This document shows, piece by piece, positions 26,001-36,000 of a stretch of 64,000 nt of DNA. Under the pieces are notes generated by a model that was not told the DNA's origin, did not search any database, and saw nothing but the letters and a program-made list of their open reading frames with translations. Source of the DNA: Amyelois transitella. Lineage: Eukaryota; Arthropoda; Insecta; Lepidoptera; Pyralidae. Position 1 is the first letter of the stretch; each line of letters opens with the position of its first letter. Location of the stretch: positions 2,279,501 through 2,343,500 of the forward strand of contig NC_083506.1 in assembly GCF_032362555.1 (NCBI RefSeq), read 5' to 3'. A program made the position numbers and the translations under genes.

Positions 26001-29000
26001 GGCAGGAAATGATTACGAAGACGCGTGGAACTTGGCTTCAGTACAGCTTGTCAACGCTAGCGAGGTCGGTATTAAGAAATGTTTCTAGAAGCCTTCGGTG
26101 GGCCATAGTTGATGTCATAGACTGACCCCAGGTCACAATATAACTGATACTAACGGCAAAATATTGTTGAATTGTGGAGAATAGAGAGCTAAATGTAAAT
26201 AATCTTTGTTACTCCTAGCCGTAGAATGTGGATCTCTTCCAAGTAACAAAAGATGATCATTATTTTTAAAAGCTTTTATTAACTTGTAATTTTTAAAAAG
26301 CTTGTATTTAAATTTAGTTTTGGTTTAGTTAGCTATGTACGTGTATAAATGCTGAACAATATTATCTTTACTAATATTATAAAGCTGAAGAGTTTGTTTG
26401 TTTGAACGCGCTAATCTCAGGAACTACTGGATCGAATTGAAAAATTCTTTTTGCGTTGAATAGGCCATTTATCGAGGAAGGTTTTAGGCTATATAACATC
26501 ACGCTGCAACTATAAGAAGCAAAGAAATAATGGAAAATGTGAAAAAAAAACGGGGAAGTCTTGAAGAATTCATCCTTGAGGGCTTCAATGATGCCCAAAA
26601 TAACTATTCCACGCGAACGAAGTCGCGGGCACAGCTAGTGGAATATAATAAAATATTTAAATTTGACCCTTTCACAGGCCCACTGTCGCGCCATTATTTG
26701 CCAAACTTTCTGGAAGGAGGTTCAACGGCTTTCTCCAACGTTGTCGTCCGGCTTGGCTGTAGTAATGCAGCAGCTAGCCGAGTTGTATCTGGTCTACTGG
26801 ACGTTAGAGAAATCGGGAGATCTTCTAGTGGTAAGTCTGATATTTAGACTCTTTGTTTAGTAGGTTATTCGGTATACTATTCTTAAGCGCAGTGTAGTTT
26901 CCAATGTTTAAGGATGAGACTTCTCTATAATTTTCCTATGGATGTTGTAAAAGACGATAAAGGAAATAGGCCAATTTAGTGCTGCTTAAACCAGAATCAT
27001 CATCCAGATGACCAGACCAGAGACATCGTCTAACATAACATTCGTCTAGCATCCGCAACCTTTTTAAAAAGGTCGTGTAAAAGCCTGATTTACTTAGGTA
27101 ATACCTGGGTGAAAATCATTTTAAACGACCATTTCGACATAAAAATTTGTCCTCATGCTATATTTAAAAAAATATTATCAATTCTACTGCAACGAATACA
27201 TACAACTATAGAATTATACCTTGCCTAGCTAAATAAATATAATGTATTGTTTTTTTGTACCAGTATTTAATAATATCCTTCTTTTTTCACACCGAACCGG
27301 AATTTTCTCCATACAAAATATTTTGTCCTATTCACGACTTGCGTTACAAAATACAACCGAATAAAAATTCTAGTAACGATATTAAAACAATTGGTTTTTT
27401 TTTCGGTATATATTATGATTTGTAATTGATATCAGGTAAAGCTAATTACATTTATATATATTTTTATAATAAATATTAATTTATAAATTGATGTCTATAA
27501 TTATCTTCCATTTTATTATTCATTTTTGTCACGACGAAATTTTGGTAATATTTGATATTTGTAATTGTCAACACCTGCTCTACGAGTAGCCAATCCGGAC
27601 GCTAGAAGCTACTTGGATCGGCCATTTTGTCATCGTATGTAAAAGTGTGTGCAGGCGTGTTTCCTTATTCTTCGTGAAAATTCCAATTTAAATTGATCAG
27701 CTTTGTTGTTTTCAACAAACAATACAGGTAAGCGAATACATAATTTTAGTTATTGATTTATAGACAACCATTGTCGACTATTATTAAGGTTGAAGGTGCT
27801 TTAACTTATTGCAACTCCTGTTTCATTAAAAATATTTAAAGTTATATTCTAAGCACAATATCTTTTCATTTTTGTTATGTTTCGTTACTTTTTTTTGTAA
27901 CGTCACAAAAATGATATAACAAAAATGAAAGAAAGCCGCATCCACACAGCAATAAGAAGCTAATTTTTGTATTTTTTTATTTTTAAAATGGCGGTAAGTT
28001 ATATTAACCTATAAACTTTGTTCCTGATTTTTTTATCTTTTTAGAATGCCGATGTCAGCAGCTGAACGTCAACGACTATACAGACAACGATTGAAAGACC
28101 AGGATCCACAAAGAATTAAGATTAAAAAATTTAAATAGAATAAAAAAAAATTATGTAAAAGTTTCCAAACTAACAGAAAATCATTTTTTATTTGAATTAT
28201 TGATTATTGATTAAACGAATTATAAAAAGTAAGGTGTTTTAGTATTATTATACTTTATCAATCAATGAAAATAATTATTTAGGTACCTACCTATAGTATG
28301 TCCGTATTATTTATGCGAATTGTGAAGAGACCCTAATAATTTCATTTTTGTTATTTTTTGTTACGATTTTCATTTTTGTTATGATTTCATTTTTGTTTCA
28401 TTTTTGTGACAATGGTCGTTTAAAATGATTTTCACCCACCTATAATAATATCATTGAAAATAGGAGGATTCTCCAAAGAGGTAAAGATTCAGGATTCACA
28501 GGGGGAAGAAAAGAAATCATACATACATACATATTATCACGTCTATATCCAGACACAGACAGAGCCAACAGTCTTGAAAAGACTGAAAGGCCACGTTCAG
28601 CTTTTTGTCTTAACGATTGATATTTGAGATTATATACATACATATGGTCACGTCTATCTCCCTTGCGGGGAAGACAGAGCCAATAGTCTTGAAAAGTCTA
28701 AATGGCTACGTTCAGCTATTTGGCTTAACGATAGAATTGAGATTCAACTAATGACAGGTTGCTAGCCCATCGCCTAAAAAGAATCCCAAGTTTGTAAGCC
28801 CATCCCTTAGTCGCCTTTTACGACATCCATGAGAAAGAGATGGAGTGGTCCTATTCTTTTTTGTATTGGTGCCGGGAACCACACGGCACTCACGGCACTA
28901 TATTTGAGATTCATTCGTGATAAAATAATGTTGTCTATGTTTCAGTATTCATCAATATCCAAGAGCGATCTTCCACTGCTGCAGCAGAGATATGAGCAGC

Positions 29001-30017
29001 TCCTGTCATTGATCAGGCCCAATGCCGTGGGGCTGGTAGACGCATTTGATGTTAGAGATGAGGTATGATTACCGATTATTTTAAAGCAATCACATCAAAA
29101 CAGATTAAATCATGGATTCTAAGCGTTCATTTTTGTTCTCAGCAATAGATTGGAAGATATACAATTTATTTAATATACATCTGTGAATTTTTCGTTTCTA
29201 ATTCTGAAAGTGAGTAAAATTAATTAAGTAAACTAGCATGCGTTAGTTATCTCAGCATCATCATAATTTTAGTAGATATATTGAAAAAGTGAGAAATAAT
29301 AAAAAAAAACAGAAAATATTCTGACTATCCAACTAGATCGTGGTGACAGGCAGATTCCAGGGTTTATTCATGAACGTTGACAAGGCGTATGTCATATCTA
29401 CCCTTTTTTTCTATTTCTTAAGTTAATCGAACAGACAGAGAGTGAGGGAAGTCGAGATACATTAAATAAATATATACCTCGAGTTAGCCTCGAAGTGAGT
29501 GCGAGACTTGTGTTACGTACGAGATACTAACTCAACGATACTATATTTTATAGTAAATACTTATATAGATAAACATCCAAGACCCAGGCCAATCAGAAAA
29601 AGTTCGTTTCTCATTATGCCCTGACCGGGATTCGAACCTGGAACCTCCCGTGCCACAGGCAAGCGTACTACCGCTGCGCCACAGAGGCCGTCAAATATAC
29701 ATATATATATAATCAGAGTTCGTGAATAGTCCTTGTTCGGTACCCTTCTTGTCATTTAAAGATCATTATGCGATCGCAAGGCAGTCCACTGATTTAACTA
29801 GTAAAGCCTAACTGAAAAACTCGAGTTTTCGATATTTTTTCATACAATCGTGGTGTTTTTTGTTTCTCAGATCTTGAATTCCACTTTGGGTGCATATGAC
29901 GGGCGCGTTTACGAAAGACTAATGGCGGAGGCTCTGAAGAGCCCGCTGAACGCTAAGCCTGTCGACGACAGCTTCCACAAGTACCTCAAGCCTTTCATGG
30001 CGAAAGCCAAACTGTGA
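14034..30017 (+). CDS. ACOX1-like: ACOX gene B: peroxisomal acyl-CoA oxidase 1-like, 13 exons
   Basis: Second gene of the array, with the same reaction and compartment as gene A. Exons: 14034-14157, 17993-18149, 19376-19544, 20139-20262, 20583-20827, 22885-23045, 23530-23692, 24658-24848, 25101-25250, 25959-26064, 26678-26830, 28946-29062, 29871-30017. These give 668 codons. The ATG is firm because an in-frame TGA lies four codons upstream. It keeps [13 protein letters not shown] at 187-191 and ACGGHGY. The catalytic motif reads TYEGEYTV (expected base Glu433), with Tyr where gene A has Asn. The C-terminus AKL is a good PTS1 signal. Exon 10 ends at a weak donor, GTCGGT. The 3.8-kb first intron is filled with LINE debris and intron 11 holds a 1.33-kb DNA transposon. 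Its residues place it nearest gene C. Confidence 0.94.
15883..16500 (-). mobile_element. LINE ORF2 C-terminal fragment
   Basis: The 15983-16480 frame encodes a non-LTR retrotransposon ORF2 C-terminal region: [41 protein letters not shown] and [10 protein letters not shown]. The 3' tail (CATACATACATA on the + strand) is intact and the 5' part is lost. RTE- or CR1-like; clade not certain. Confidence 0.85.
16596..16949 (-). pseudogene. Transposon-derived frame with a CPCG...H...H pattern
   Basis: A 117-codon open stretch with [37 protein letters not shown] and LVWDATC. I recall this kind of sequence from repeat-derived insect proteins, probably the C-terminal part of a retroelement. The family is not certain. 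The Cys/His spacing suggests a metal-binding remnant. Confidence 0.5.
17640..17882 (+). mobile_element. LINE 3' end, well preserved
   Basis: Encodes the last ORF2 residues ([19 protein letters not shown] to YPSGKEA, stop) and the tail CTCTGCCTACCCC...CGTGATTTTATGTATG. It is opposite in orientation to the copy at 15883-16500. Confidence 0.85.
18553..18852 (-). repeat. SINE-A, long copy with internal duplication
   Basis: Reverse copy from a CATACATATG tail to a decayed head (GGAAACCACACGGCA). The segment around TATCCCTTAxTCxCC occurs twice. Intron 2 of gene B. Confidence 0.75.
19165..19305 (+). repeat. SINE-A fragment
   Basis: 3' half of SINE-A, with a deletion inside the GTTGGCTCTGTC block. 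It ends 71 bp before exon 3 of gene B. Confidence 0.75.
19612..19846 (-). repeat. tRNA-derived SINE
   Basis: Reverse copy. Read on the minus strand it has an A-box-like TGGTGCAGCGGTAGT and a B box GGTTCGAATCCCGG, then a CAGAAAAAG region and an end near AATTTGTCCCGTAT. Related copies are at 29474-29692 and 38232-38462. Confidence 0.85.
21324..21460 (+). repeat. Tandem pair, 74-bp period
   Basis: The segment starting GTTGAACACATATTTTA occurs twice in direct orientation with some divergence. Intron 5 of gene B. Confidence 0.75.
23146..23292 (-). mobile_element. Non-LTR retroelement 3' end
   Basis: Begins with an AGATAGATAGATAAAACTC terminus. It is the reverse copy of the family at 8395-8585. 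Intron 6 of gene B. Confidence 0.7.
23952..24218 (-). repeat. SINE-A, full-length reference copy
   Basis: 267 bp flanked by an exact 11-bp target duplication AGGTAATTAAT (23941-23951 and 24219-24229). This copy defines the ends: GTGCCG head on the minus strand and (TATG)n tail. Intron 7 of gene B. Confidence 0.95.
25303..25386 (+). repeat. SINE-A fragment
   Basis: 3' third of SINE-A, about 50 bp after exon 9 of gene B. Confidence 0.8.
25525..25794 (-). repeat. SINE-A, full length
   Basis: Reverse copy with tail and GTGCCG head. The flanks share a TTATTTT stretch that is probably a decayed target duplication. Intron 9 of gene B. Confidence 0.88.
26365..26638 (+). mobile_element. Helitron-like non-autonomous element
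   Basis: 274 bp, starting TC after A and ending CTAG before T, as Helitrons do. A short GC-rich hairpin (CGAACGAAGTCGCG) precedes the CTAG. Its end is 39 bp before exon 11 of gene B. Confidence 0.85.
27107..28437 (+). mobile_element. 1.33-kb TIR DNA transposon with ACCT target duplication
   Basis: GGGTGAAAATCATTTTAAAC opens the element and its reverse complement closes it (about 27-bp inverted repeats). ACCT flanks both ends (27103-27106, 28438-28441). Inside are a possible first exon ending at a donor near 27728, an acceptor TTTTTAG at about 28044, and a short frame starting [17 protein letters not shown]. This looks like the N-terminal basic segment of a lost transposase. Family not recognised. 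Intron 11 of gene B. Confidence 0.8.
28517..28635 (-). repeat. SINE-A fragment
   Basis: 3' part of a reverse SINE-A, directly abutting a second, longer copy. Confidence 0.75.
28636..28888 (-). repeat. SINE-A, near full length
   Basis: Reverse copy ending in the head CCGGGAACCACACGGCAC, 57 bp before exon 12 of gene B. Confidence 0.85.
29474..29692 (-). repeat. tRNA-derived SINE
   Basis: Reverse copy with GCAGCGGTAGTACGCTTG and a B box on the minus strand. Intron 12 of gene B. Confidence 0.85.
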
Positions 30018-30069
30018 TTTACTGAGTTATTAGGATAAATTGGTTACCGGATAAAATTGTTATTATGTA

Positions 30070-30075
30070 AATAAA
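30070..30075 (+). terminator. Poly(A) signal, gene B
   Basis: AATAAA 53 bases after the stop. A repeat starting CTAGCTTTCCGCCCGCGGC begins immediately after it. Confidence 0.6.
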
Positions 30076-30580
30076 CTAGCTTTCCGCCCGCGGCTTCGCC
30101 CACGTGTAATTCGGTTATACATATATAGCGTTTTTTAATGATCTCGACAGGGCTTTTTCTTCCACAGGCTGAAATCTTGTTACAACTGGAATTAAAAATC
30201 AAAATATTTGTAGTGTGTAATATGTAGTTTCGCGTATGTCCGCTAGGGGGCTGCTAAAATTACACGATAAATTAAAATATTTTATGCTACCTAGCTTAAT
30301 GACGGTAACGAAACCATAGCGCGATCTATCTCGATGCCAACGCCATCTATCGAGCATCGAGACAACTCGTGATAGTTAATAAAATTCGGGTGTTTTATTT
30401 ATGCATACCGATTACGCCGAGATTTATGGACCGATTTACGTGATTCTTTTTTTGTTTGGTAGAGTATACTTTCAAGTTGGTCCCGTTGTTACCTAGTCAG
30501 GATCTGATGATGGTATTCCAGGGAAATCAAGGGCAAACCTCAAATTTACAGGCAATTACGTTTTTGACAATTTCATAGAT

Positions 30581-31540
30581 CTGTTTAAGTATTTGCGTCT
30601 GATAGTCATCATCCCATGTGAATGAGCTGATGATGGAAGGTACAACTCCTCAACGGTTAGGAGTTGAAAGAAAATTCTTACGAAGTTATACGTACATGTG
30701 AGGCTATTAGGTTGACCTGATAATAAAAAGTAAATCTCATTAACGTTAAGAATTTAGGTGAAAATGGATGCGGACAAATTTCGTAGCTGTTTGTATGGGT
30801 AGTGTTAACACAAAATAGGGATTTAAGGCGTGATGTTATTAATGTTATGCATGTATGTACATAATTATGTATGTTATTATGTATGTTAAAGAGACGACTG
30901 AAAGTTGTCATACAAAGTCTTTTTTTTTAAGGATGGCAAATCATCAAATGACCTCTCCCGCTCTGGGTGGAACGGAAGGGAGTGTCAGACTTTTACTGAC
31001 TAAAACTCACCTCGTTCCTTCAGTTGCCCTTTGCGTTCCGGGGCCACGGTATCTCGTTAGAACTTTCCCGCAGCCCCGGCTCAGTTTATCCCGTTTCCCC
31101 CCCTTGGGGGTTGACATTTCAAAAATCCCTTCTTAGTGCTCACTTATGTTACTAAAGGAACCTCTGTTCAAAATCTCAGACTCCTATACCGAGCGATTTC
31201 GGCTGTGCGTTAATAAATCAGTCACCCAATCGCACCCCCTAAATCACGTTTGGAGGGTAGTTTGAAAAAACTTATAATGTCAAACATATTTACTTGCCTA
31301 TGTACGTGTTCATGCCAAGTTTCAAGTTTATAAACCCAAGGAATAAGATTTTTCATAGAAACGTTTTTACCCCTTTTCCCCCCCTTGGGGGTTGAATTTC
31401 CAAAAATCCTTTCTTAGTGCTCCCCTACATATCCCAAGGAACCTACATTCCAAATTTCAGCTGTCTACGACCAGTAGTTTCGACTGTGCGTTGTCTGTCA
31501 GTCAGTCACTCAGTAACGGAAGAGTTTTATATATATAGAT
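30581..31540 (+). repeat. 960-bp repeat, copy 1 (uninterrupted)
   Basis: The same sequence occurs after gene D at 53754-54496 and 56163-56400, split there by a Tc1/mariner-like insertion. It holds two related internal units, each opening with a C-run then TTGGGGGTTGA and containing TTCTTAGTGCTC. It ends in GTTTTATATATATAGAT. A conserved short frame (GSVRLLLTKTHLVPS) is present in both copies. Class not recognised. Confidence 0.85.
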
Positions 31541-31806
31541 TATAATTTTGTTTATCGGATTTTTTCTTGGTGTCTCTTACTTCTGCTTCCTTTCATGCCA
31601 AAACCCAAACTGTGATTTACTAAGTAAATAGATTAGATATATATTTACTCAGTAAATCACAATATATAGATTGGTATTAAATTAGTAAATGAATTAATTA
31701 TATTTTTGTTTATCTGTTTGTTTCCTTGGTGTCATAAGTTTTCTTCTTTTATATAAAATAGGGTTCAGTATTCAAACACACAATTACAGGATTTTTAGAT
31801 ATTTCA

Positions 31807-31867
31807 ACGTTGGCTCTGTCTACCCCGTACGGTTTAAAGACGTGACTATATATATCTATGTATGTAT
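31807..31867 (+). repeat. SINE-A fragment
   Basis: Only the last 60 bp of SINE-A, from TTGGCTCTGTCTACCCC to the tail. Confidence 0.7.
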
Positions 31868-32169
31868 TAGTTTGAGGTGCATAAGATAGAAGATGATTCA
31901 TAATTGGTATTTCAAAAGAAATTCTACAATGCCTGTCTCAGGAGGGCATAGTACAGAGTTTATTATTTTTTACGCTAAACCAAAAAAAGCGAAACTTTGA
32001 ACTTTGTACCTACTCAGAATGATTGCTTGCCACTAGTATTTCACGTTTAGCTCAAATTAACTTGTAAAGATATAGCCTTGGATTTTATGAATAAGAAGAT
32101 ATCCATTTTATTTTTTTATGTTTCCAGTAACATTAAAGTTTATTAGAAACATATAAAATACATGATATA

Positions 32170-32360
32170 GCATAAACATACATATAGGTACCTACCTAAT
32201 CATGTCTATATCCGTTGGGGGGTAAACAAAGCCAAAAGTTTCAATAAATAAGACCACGTTCAGCTGCTTGGCTTAATGATAGAATTGATTTACAAATAGT
32301 GACAGGTTGCTAGCTCATGAATCCGAAGTTTATAAGCCTATCCCTTAATCGCCTTTAATG
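32170..32360 (-). repeat. SINE-A, 5' truncated
   Basis: Diverged reverse copy with a small internal deletion. Confidence 0.75.
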
Positions 32361-32518
32361 TTAATGTCCTAGGTAATTATTTGGTAGCTTATTAACTTGA
32401 TCTTTAGCCAATCTTAAAAATGTGTGATTTATGACTAATGTATTTGCCCCCTATATAAAGGTATAGTTATTTATTTAATCTACCTCTTTATTGTAATGTA
32501 TATAATCATCAAGAACAT

Positions 32519-32757
32519 ACATACATATGGTCACGTCTATGTCCCTTGCAGGATAGACAGAAAAGACTGAATGGCCACGTCAGCTATTTGGCTTAATGAT
32601 AGAATTGAGATTCAAATAGTGACAGGTTGCTAGCCCATCGCCTAAAAAGAATCCCAAGTTTGTAAGCCTATCCCTTAGTCGCCTTTTACGATATCCACGG
32701 GAAAGAGATGGAGTGGTCCTATTCTTTTTTGTATTGGTGCCGCGAACCACACGGCAC
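32519..32757 (-). repeat. SINE-A with target duplication
   Basis: Near full length, flanked by CAAGAACAT at 32510-32518 and 32758-32766. It sits about 260 bp upstream of the gene C start codon, so it may be part of that promoter region. Confidence 0.9.
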
Positions 32758-33018
32758 CAAGAACATTGATTATTAATTACAAACAGTAAAAGTAAAATTC
32801 TAACGCTTTCTAAATTACTGTATTGCTTAACCCGTCATGCAAGACTGGTCCAGTACGTATGAGGTCCACCTAAGTAACATAATAAGGCGAGATGTAAATC
32901 AAACAGTGCAAAGTTTAATACGTGAACATTGGACTATTGTTATCTCAACAATAAAATATATCAACACCAGTTTACTGTCGGTATTGTCATAATAACTGTG
33001 TTAGTGGAAGCCTCCAAC

Positions 33019-36000
33019 ATGATAGGACAAAAAGTGAACGAAGATTTAGTCAAAGAAAGAAATAAGTGCACATTTGATGTGGAAGAATTGATACATTTTG
33101 TGGATGGAGGCAAAGAGAATACGGTGCAAAGAAGGGAACTGGGTAAGATTAAAATTAACAATTAGATTGAACGAACTAATCCAACAAATGTAGAAAATGT
33201 TCGCGGCTTAGAAAGTTTTTAAATTAGAGACATATTTTGTTTAAAAATCGAATGTCACTAAGAACTAAATCATATCTAAAACAGTTGTTTATCTTACATT
33301 TTGCTTGTCATGGAGTCACGGCACAAACAAGTGTCGGAGGAGACAAACACTAATCCTCTGTTATTGAGAAAGAAAGAGACAACTGTAGTTCTTGCGTTGC
33401 ACATGTATGCGTTGACGTTGGCGACTTCAAGGCGAAACATCACGAGATTCTCCGAACTATCTAATTGTTTGAACCAATCATATCGCAGTATTATAAGAAT
33501 ATTTTAAGCGCGAATTTTGATTATTTTCAAATAAATCAAGTACAATACCAAGACATTTACGTACGTAGGTCCTTGTTTCATTTGTCATAAATTTAAATCA
33601 TAAAGTGGGCTATTTGTGTTTTATGTTTGCAGAGGAAAGACTTTTTTCCAATAAGGATTTAAAAGATGATGTACCAGTAGACTATTTGAGCCACAAGGAA
33701 AAGTATGAAAATGCCGTCAAGAAAGCCTGTATCGTAACTGAAATTATAAACGAGCATCGGAAACAATATCCATATAATATTTTGAAGTAAGTATTTATAC
33801 CAAGTAAGATAGCTTTATTGCACTAGAAAACAAGTAAAATAAAAGGTGGCCTTAATATAAATCTTTCAGGACTAATATAAATGAAGGTGGCGCAGACATA
33901 AAAAATTTGAGACTAAAATATAAACAACTGAGGAGTGAATACACGCCAAAAAAATTGTCTCTTCCAATTATTATTTTGTCACAATATAATCCTATAAAAC
34001 ATAAAATTATTTACATTTCAGGCTCAATAACGTGTATAGACCAGCAACTGTTGGAGTCCTCAAGAATGTATCACCGTTTTTGCTCCATAACGGCATGTTC
34101 GTCCCTACTATCATGGGCCAAGGCACGCCGGAACAGCAGGAGGAATGGCTGCCCAAAGCCACGGCTATGAAAGTCATTGGTACATACGCGCAGGTGAAAA
34201 TATTTATTTTTAAAGTATCACTACATAGTATAAAACAAAGTCGCTATTTTAGTCTGTTTGTCTGTATGCTTAAATCTTTAAAATTACGCAACGGATTTTG
34301 ATGCGGTTTTTTGTAACAGGTAGAGTAATTCAAGAGGAAGGTTTTTTATGTATAATAACATTTATAATTTTGCACCCGTGCGAAGCCGGGGCGGGTCGCT
34401 AGTAACTTATAAAGTACCACCAAACCTGAACCGATTTTCTTTTAGCGCAGCCCTAGAACATAAAATCCTACATGTTTAGTCAGTTAATGTCTTTTTAAAC
34501 GTGTTTAAGACGAAGATAATGGTGATCATCAATATATTTTTAAACGGTTTTATTTAGCTCACCCCGTTTGTTTTATTTATTCTTGGGTCAAATTTAGTAA
34601 TTCAAATTTCACCCTCTTCCTGTCAACCGATTAATCTGAAATTTTGTATACACTTTGGATTTTGGTGACAATATAATTATGTTTATTCATTATCATTATA
34701 AATTCAAGATGGCCGCCGTTACAAAATGGCGGATAATTTAGGTTTCATTAATCCCATCAATATGGGTATCAAATGAAAGGGCTCAACAAGCAGAATACAA
34801 TATACTATAAAAAATTGAAATCCAAGATGGCGGCCTCTACAAAATGGCGGATAACTTAGGTTTTATCAATCCCATCAACATGGGTATCAAATGAAAGGTC
34901 TCAACAAGTAGAATACAATTTACTATTCAAAATTAGTACCTGAGTATTAAACAATTGAAAATAAATATTAATACGCCCTTATTAATATATATACATAACT
35001 AAATGACTGTTAAGGTATCTTTTAATATATTATTAAGTTGTCGCATTCAATAAGGTCAAGCCTACGTGGCTCTTAGTAGAGTAAGATCTTTGCAGGGACT
35101 AAGTATAGAGGAGTTGGACTGCAATAAACTAACGGGCAAGAAACCTTGCAATAATGAAGCACTAAATGAATTAAACAGAATGCGAAATAAAAACTAAAAA
35201 CTAGAAAATAAAAATAGGTAAAAAAACTTTTTAAGTTAAACGGTTTTATGTTAAACATACATTGCAATGTTTAATATAAATGTACTAAAAACCAAAAAAT
35301 AATAAAATAGATACAGTCGTGGGAATTATAAACATATGCATAGACTAGACTAAAATAAAACCGTGGGGCACGTCAATTGTCTACAAATTATAGACTTAAT
35401 GTGCGATAGAAGAATCGTTTAATTCGTCGTTAGGCAGTTGGCCCGCAGACGGTGCGCAAATTACTTACTATTTTGCTGGCTAGCGAGGAATCGTTTCACT
35501 GCTCGTAGTTTGTCTTTAATCGACAAAACTTATGATAAAAGTACTACTCGCTCAACATTATGAAACCGTAAAACTCGCTTAATCGAGCTTGCTAACTTGT
35601 TTCCACATTCTAGCCCTACTTATCACACGTCCATCGTTGTCGGTTGAACAACTGCCTAATTATAGTGTAACATTACAAAACAAACATTTTAATCAACGAT
35701 TGTAGACAATTGACGTGCCCCACGGTTTTATTTTAGTCTAGTCTATGCATATGTTTATAATTCCCACGACTGTATCTATTTTATTATTTTTTGGTTTTTA
35801 GTACATTTATATTAAACATTGCAATGTATGTTTAACATAAAACCGTTTAACTTAAAAAGTTTTTTTACCTATTTTTATTGTTTGTATCGATAATCAAACA
35901 TCTTGAACAGTATCCGATCAGTGCCGTGTGGTTCCCGGCACCAATACAAAAAAAGAATAGGACCACTCCATCCCTTTCCCGTGGACGCAAAAGGCCACTA

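Larger units (their letters stand above)
30018..33018. other. Intergenic B-C
   Basis: Repeats fill this interval: a Helitron-type end directly after the B poly(A) signal, a 960-bp repeat and three SINE-A copies. No gene found. Confidence 0.6.

Noticed and set aside
30855-31136. 93-codon frame repeated at 54049-54330, as a possible gene
   Set aside because: Both lie in the same position of a duplicated repeat and differ little. They are part of the repeat, not a host gene.
33301-33507. 68-codon frame in intron 1 of gene C
   Set aside because: No recognisable motif and no similarity to the ACOX exons. It is probably a chance reading frame.
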